Shown here piece after piece: positions 60,510 through 64,000 of a DNA stretch of 64,000 bases (position 1 is the stretch's first letter; every line of letters starts with the position of its first letter). The notes under the pieces were generated by a model. That model worked only from the letters and a program-made list of their open reading frames with translations, was not told the DNA's origin and made no database searches. The DNA comes from JACDAN01 sp963721345 (lineage in GTDB: Bacteria > Actinomycetota > Thermoleophilia > Gaiellales > Gaiellaceae). A program made the translations under genes and the position numbers. Location: contig CAVRIT010000001.1 of the NCBI GenBank assembly GCA_963721345.1, positions 1,860,001 through 1,924,000 of the forward strand, given 5' to 3'.

Positions 60510-61283
60510 ATGCACAGATCCCAGAAGGAACAGGTCGTCGCAGAGCTCGTCGAGCGTCTGCGCTCGACCGAGACGCTGATCGTTGCGGACTACCGCGGCC
60601 TGACCGTCACCGAGATCAACAACCTGCGCGGCGAGCTGCTGCAGCACGGCGCCAAGTTCACGGTCGTGAAGAACACCCTCACGCGACGCGCCGCGGAGGA
60701 GGCTGGAGCAGACGCACTGCTCGCGTTACTCGACGGACCGACCGCGATCGCGTTTCTCGAGTCCGACGGCGACCCGGTTGCCGTCGCGAAGGCACTGAAC
60801 GCCGCCGCCCGCGAGACGAAGGTGCTCGAGATCCGCGGCGGGATCCTCGAGGGCCGCGAGATCGGCACGGACGACGTGAAGAATCTGGCGACGCTGCCGC
60901 CGACCGACGTGCTCCGCGGCCAGCTGGTCAGTGCCGTCGCCGGCCCGCTGATGACGGTCGTCGGTCTGTTCGCCGCGCCGCTCCGCGACGTGGTGAACGT
61001 GATCGACGCGCGCATCAAGCAGCTGGAGGAGCAGGGCGAGGCCGTCCCGGAGCCAGAGGCTGGAGCCGCGGAGGCGCCCGCAGAGGAGCCGCAGGCGGCT
61101 GCCGAGGAGGCACCGGCAGAGGAAGCCCCCTCCGACGAGACGCCCGCCGAGGACGCGGCGCCTCAAGCCTCGGCGGAGGAGGCTGCCGGCGAGGAAGTCA
61201 GCCCGGAAGCATCTGCAGCGGAGGCTTCCGAGCCGGAACCCGCTGAAGAGACCCAGGAACCCGAAGAAGCACAGGAGGAATAG
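60510..61283 (+). CDS. rplJ: 50S ribosomal protein L10 with long acidic tail
   Basis: This 257-residue protein is longer than the usual ~165-175. The normal L10 spans residues 1-~172 (VADYRGLTVTEINNLRGELL, VVKNTLTRRAAEEAG, LLDGPTAIAFL). The extra ~85 residues are almost only Glu, Ala and Pro (EEAPAEEAPSDETPAEDAAP). L10 is the base of the L12 stalk. GAGGAGG precedes ATG 60510. Confidence 0.95.
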   Translation: MHRSQKEQVVAELVERLRSTETLIVADYRGLTVTEINNLRGELLQHGAKFTVVKNTLTRRAAEEAGADALLALLDGPTAIAFLESDGDPVAVAKALNAAARETKVLEIRGGILEGREIGTDDVKNLATLPPTDVLRGQLVSAVAGPLMTVVGLFAAPLRDVVNVIDARIKQLEEQGEAVPEPEAGAAEAPAEEPQAAAEEAPAEEAPSDETPAEDAAPQASAEEAAGEEVSPEASAAEASEPEPAEETQEPEEAQEE

Positions 61284-61285
61284 GC

Positions 61286-61675
61286 ATGGCAAAGGCAGAC
61301 ACAGACAAGGTCGTCGAGCAGCTGGGCGGAATGACCGTGCTCGAGCTCGTCGAGCTGAAGAACAAGCTCGAGGAGGAGTGGGGGGTGACCGCAGCCGCGC
61401 CGATGGCCGTCGCTGCCCCGGGTGCCGCTCCGGCGGCCGGAGACGGCGCCGCGGCGGAGGAGAAGACGGCGTTCGACGTCGTCCTCACGGCCGCCGGTGG
61501 CCAGAAGATCCAGGTGATCAAGGTCGTCCGCGCCGTCACCGGACTCGGCCTCAAGGAGGCGAAGGACCTCGTCGACAACGCGCCGAACCCGGTGAAAGAG
61601 GGCGTGCCGCAGGACGAGGCCGACACGGTCAAGGGCCAGCTCGAAGAGGCCGGCGCCACGGTCGAGATCAAGTAA
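61286..61675 (+). CDS. rplL: 50S ribosomal protein L7/L12
   Basis: This 129-residue protein has the N-terminal dimerisation part (VVEQLGGMTVLELVELKNKL), an Ala-rich hinge and the C-terminal factor-binding domain (KTAFDVVLTAAGGQKIQVIK, GLGLKEAKDLVDNAP). It starts 2 nt after rplJ and is followed by a terminator-like hairpin. Confidence 0.97.
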   Translation: MAKADTDKVVEQLGGMTVLELVELKNKLEEEWGVTAAAPMAVAAPGAAPAAGDGAAAEEKTAFDVVLTAAGGQKIQVIKVVRAVTGLGLKEAKDLVDNAPNPVKEGVPQDEADTVKGQLEEAGATVEIK

Positions 61676-61724
61676 AGACGTGGGGGAACCCCTGGTTCCC
61701 TCACGGATTGCGCTTACGGATTCA

Positions 61725-61757
61725 CGAGGGGCCGGGCCGCCGGCCCCTCGTTCCTTG
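61725..61757. terminator. Strong hairpin between rplL and the convergent collagen-like gene
   Basis: An 11-bp GC-rich stem CGAGGGGCCGG/CCGGCCCCTCG with a 4-nt loop is followed by TTCCTTGTT on the plus strand. It lies 50 nt after the rplL stop and 3 nt before the collagen-like stop, and may serve both strands. Confidence 0.65.
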
Positions 61758-61759
61758 TT

Positions 61760-62545
61760 CTACGGGCGCGCCAGGGTCTGCCAGGCAGACCCGTCGCACA
61801 CGTAGACGGTCCCCCCCGAGCTCTGGAAGGTCATCCGCCCGGCCTCCGAAGCGCTGTCGCAGTCGGCGGCCGGCGGGGTGGTCGCGACGACCGGTAGCCG
61901 CGCGTAACCGGCCGAGTCGATCGTGACGGGCTGCGCTGCGAGCGACAGGGTGACGACCCCGATCTGCCCGCCGCCCGTGAGGCCGTTCCCGGCCACGACG
62001 CCCGTGATGTCCCCGCCGCTGTTCGTGTCCATGTCCTGCTGACACAGCCAGCCGCTGACGACACCGCCCCACTTCCAGACCCCGTTGAGCGGACAGCCCG
62101 CCGACCGGAGGCCGATCGTGCCGCCCGAAAGCGTCAGCGGGTCGCTAACCGCTCCGACCCCCGGAGGGCCCATCGGCCCCTGCGCACCTTCTGGGCCGGG
62201 CGGTCCTGCGGGCCCCGCGGGGCCCGCCGGGCCTGCCGCGCCGGTCGCGCCGGGCTGACCGGTCGCGCCCGGTGGTCCCGCCGTGCCGGTGGGGCCGACC
62301 GGTCCTTGGGGGCCGGCAGGTCCCTCCGGGCCGGGCGCACCCGTTTGCCCCGGCGGGCCTTGCGGTCCGACAGGCCCGCGTGGGCCGGGTGGACCTTGGG
62401 GACCGCGCGGGCCACGCTTCGCCTTCGCAGCGGGAGACTTGGTGCGATCGAGAACAGCCTCTCCGGTAGAGACTGCCGGTGCTGCCGAAACCAGCACCAG
62501 GGAGAAAAGCGCCGCAGAGGTCATGCTGACGAGCGACCTCTTCAT
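61760..62545 (-). CDS. Exported collagen-like protein
   Basis: This 261-residue protein has a signal peptide (residues ~1-25, SAALFSLVLVSAAPAVS), then about 30 Gly-X-Y triplets (~44-133), rich in Gly-Pro-X, and a C-terminal domain with four cysteines (SAGCPLNGVWKWG, GWLCQQDM, AADCDSASEAG, VYVCDGSAWQTL). Bacterial collagen-like proteins form triple helices on the surface. GGAGGAAGTC precedes the ATG. It lies opposite to and between rplL and rpoB, an unusual place. Confidence 0.87.
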   Translation of the reverse strand: MKRSLVSMTSAALFSLVLVSAAPAVSTGEAVLDRTKSPAAKAKRGPRGPQGPPGPRGPVGPQGPPGQTGAPGPEGPAGPQGPVGPTGTAGPPGATGQPGATGAAGPAGPAGPAGPPGPEGAQGPMGPPGVGAVSDPLTLSGGTIGLRSAGCPLNGVWKWGGVVSGWLCQQDMDTNSGGDITGVVAGNGLTGGGQIGVVTLSLAAQPVTIDSAGYARLPVVATTPPAADCDSASEAGRMTFQSSGGTVYVCDGSAWQTLARP

Positions 62546-62789
62546 GACTTCCTCCAGCTATGGAACCAACGGCTGTCGGATTGTCCCACTTTGCGGCGGA
62601 AAAAACCAGCCTCCTTTTGAGGATCTCACTCGCGTCCGCTTGGCTATACTGGCGGCACTGCGCGAAGGGCGTCCGCCTGCCCTTGCGCAGGCTTGTCTAC
62701 ATTCGGTAAGCTGGCCGGTTCCGGCCGTCCACGCCCGTCCCGCCGTTTTTCGCAGAGATCTCTAGCCGTTTCCAAGGGAGGCTTCATCG
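62546..62789 (+). promoter_or_regulatory. Divergent intergenic region upstream of rpoB
   Basis: 244 bp without a gene. TATACT (62645-62650) is a good -10 element for rpoB; TTGAGG (62617-62622) is a possible -35 but at 22 bp spacing, longer than ideal. The region is richer in A/T than its surroundings and ends with the rpoB RBS AAGGGAGG. Confidence 0.4.
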
Positions 62790-64000
62790 TTGAGTAGAGG
62801 GGTTGTTGCGCCGCGCGCGCGCAAGAGTTTCGGTCGCCTGAAGGACGTTCTCGACCTCCCCAACTTGATCGACATCCAGAAGGCGTCCTTCCACTGGTTC
62901 ATAGAGGAAGGCCTTCGCGAGACGATCGACGACATCTCGCCCATCGAGGACTACACCGGCACGCTCGCCGTGGAGTTCGGCGAGTACAAGTTCGGTGAGC
63001 CGCAGTTCACGATCCAGGAGTGCCGCGAGAAGGACCTGACGTACCAGGTTCCACTTTCGATGACGGTCCGCTTCGTGAACAAGGAGACGGGCGAGATCCG
63101 CGAGCAGACCGTCTTCATGGGCGACTTCCCGATGATGACGGAGTTCGGCACGTTCATCATCAACGGCACCGAGCGCGTGATCGTCACGCAGCTCGTGCGG
63201 AGCCCCGGCGCGTACCTGATGGAGCCCAAGGACGCGACGAAGCAGGTCTTCACCGCGAACCTGATGCCGTCGCGCGGCTCCTGGCTCGAGCTCGAGATCG
63301 ACAAGAAGGGCATCGTCTACGCCCGAATCGACCGGAAGCGGAAGCTGCCGATCACGACGCTGCTCCGAGCGCTGCCCGAGGAGGATCCGTCGACCGGCTA
63401 CAAGCTCGACACGAGCTCGAACGAGGCACTGCTCAAGCTCTTCGACAACTCGATCTTCATCCAGTTCACGCTGGAGAAGGACACGGCGCTGACCGAGGAG
63501 CAGGCGCTGATCGAGGTCTTCAAGAAGCAGCGCCCGGGCGAGCCGCCGACGGTGGACAACGCCCGCAACCTGCTCAACTCGCTCTTCTTCGACCCGAAGC
63601 GCTACGACCTGACGAAGGTCGGCCGCTACAAGCTCAACCAGCGCCTGGAGGTCGACGTGCCCGACGACACCCGGGTGCTGACGACCCAGGACATCATCGC
63701 CCTGGTCAAGCGCCTGGTCGACCTGCCCAAGAACCTCGGCCTGCCGGAGGACGTCAAGGACTACGCCGCCGATGCGGCGTCTCTGTCCCGCGACCCGATT
63801 CGCAGTGAGCTCGACGAGTACGAGGACTTCGGCAACCGGCGGCTGCGCACAGTCGGGGAGCTGATCCAGGAGGCGTTCCGCGTCGGGCTCTACCGGATGG
63901 AGCGCGTCGTCCGTGAGCGGATGACGACGGAGGACGTCGACACGATCACGCCGCAGACGATCATCAACATCCGTCCGGTCGTCGCGGCGCTGAAGGAGTT
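62790..64000 (+). CDS. rpoB: DNA-directed RNA polymerase subunit beta, 5' part (continues past window)
   Basis: The TTG start at 62790 lies 9 nt after GGGAGG. 403 codons are visible. The N-terminus RKSFGRLKDVLDLPNLI, DIQKASFHWFIEEGLRETID and FGTFIINGTERVIVTQLVRS with PGAYL are conserved beta-subunit sequences (external 1 and protrusion regions). The rifampicin region lies beyond the window. Here rpoB has its own upstream region instead of directly following rplL. Confidence 0.95.
   Translation, partial: MSRGVVAPRARKSFGRLKDVLDLPNLIDIQKASFHWFIEEGLRETIDDISPIEDYTGTLAVEFGEYKFGEPQFTIQECREKDLTYQVPLSMTVRFVNKETGEIREQTVFMGDFPMMTEFGTFIINGTERVIVTQLVRSPGAYLMEPKDATKQVFTANLMPSRGSWLELEIDKKGIVYARIDRKRKLPITTLLRALPEEDPSTGYKLDTSSNEALLKLFDNSIFIQFTLEKDTALTEEQALIEVFKKQRPGEPPTVDNARNLLNSLFFDPKRYDLTKVGRYKLNQRLEVDVPDDTRVLTTQDIIALVKRLVDLPKNLGLPEDVKDYAADAASLSRDPIRSELDEYEDFGNRRLRTVGELIQEAFRVGLYRMERVVRERMTTEDVDTITPQTIINIRPVVAALKE

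Noticed and set aside
1..64000. CRISPR arrays, complete insertion sequences, prophage genes, rRNA genes
   Set aside because: No regularly spaced direct repeats with unique spacers, transposase, integrase, capsid-type genes or rRNA sequences were found.

Overview
The window is high-GC DNA with tightly packed genes, many GTG and TTG starts, and frequent 1-4 nt overlaps (ATGA, GTGA, TGATG). A complete type IVa pilus locus with PilM/N/O, next to ribosomal protein and RNA polymerase genes and without outer-membrane secretin or LPS genes, suggests a Thermoleophilia-like member of the Actinomycetota (Gaiellales or Solirubrobacterales relatives). This is an inference from gene content; no 16S gene is present.

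Layout. 1-8.6 kb: the end of a LuxR-type regulator, a secreted RTX-like repeat protein, a secreted glycine-rich protein, two SAM methyltransferases with matching paired direct repeats upstream, and a YihY-family membrane protein. 8.6-27.2 kb: housekeeping and accessory metabolism, including a Vps62-like membrane protein, ChrA transporter, VOC proteins, APC permease, M20 and M24 peptidases, ThrE-like exporter, phospholipase-D-type enzyme, MBL hydrolase, ECF sigma factor with a SnoaL-like tail, an ArsR regulator divergent from a dienelactone-hydrolase-like gene, two tandem DUF899 proteins, an MFS transporter and tRNA-Thr and tRNA-Tyr genes.

27.2-53.5 kb is a type IV pilus island: pilT1, a lytic transglycosylase/M23 murein hydrolase, a PASTA protein, a minor prepilin, two very large PilX-like proteins, prepilin peptidase, a TadG/VWA protein on the other strand, pilB, a stand-alone GspE-N-like protein, two major pilins in tandem with a terminator between them, two GT-C-like membrane proteins that could glycosylate pilin, pilT2, pilM, pilN, pilO, a PilP-like protein, a PilV-like prepilin and pilC. 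Three copies of a 129-131 nt three-hairpin repeat lie inside this island. The stems vary in a compensatory way and hairpin 1 keeps a GNRA-type loop. This is the best candidate here for an undescribed element.

53.5-64 kb: an ABC exporter (one ATPase, two permeases), an AlkA-like glycosylase, an L,D-transpeptidase, and then the conserved block tRNA-Met, rpmG, secE, nusG, rplK, rplA, L10 leader, rplJ, rplL. A collagen-like gene on the opposite strand separates rplL from rpoB, which runs off the window end.

Eight coding breaks, in seven genes, can each be repaired by removing one base. All have the same sign (+1). They look more like insertion errors in the assembly than decay, but this cannot be settled from the sequence alone. 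The affected genes are annotated as full-length with the break noted.
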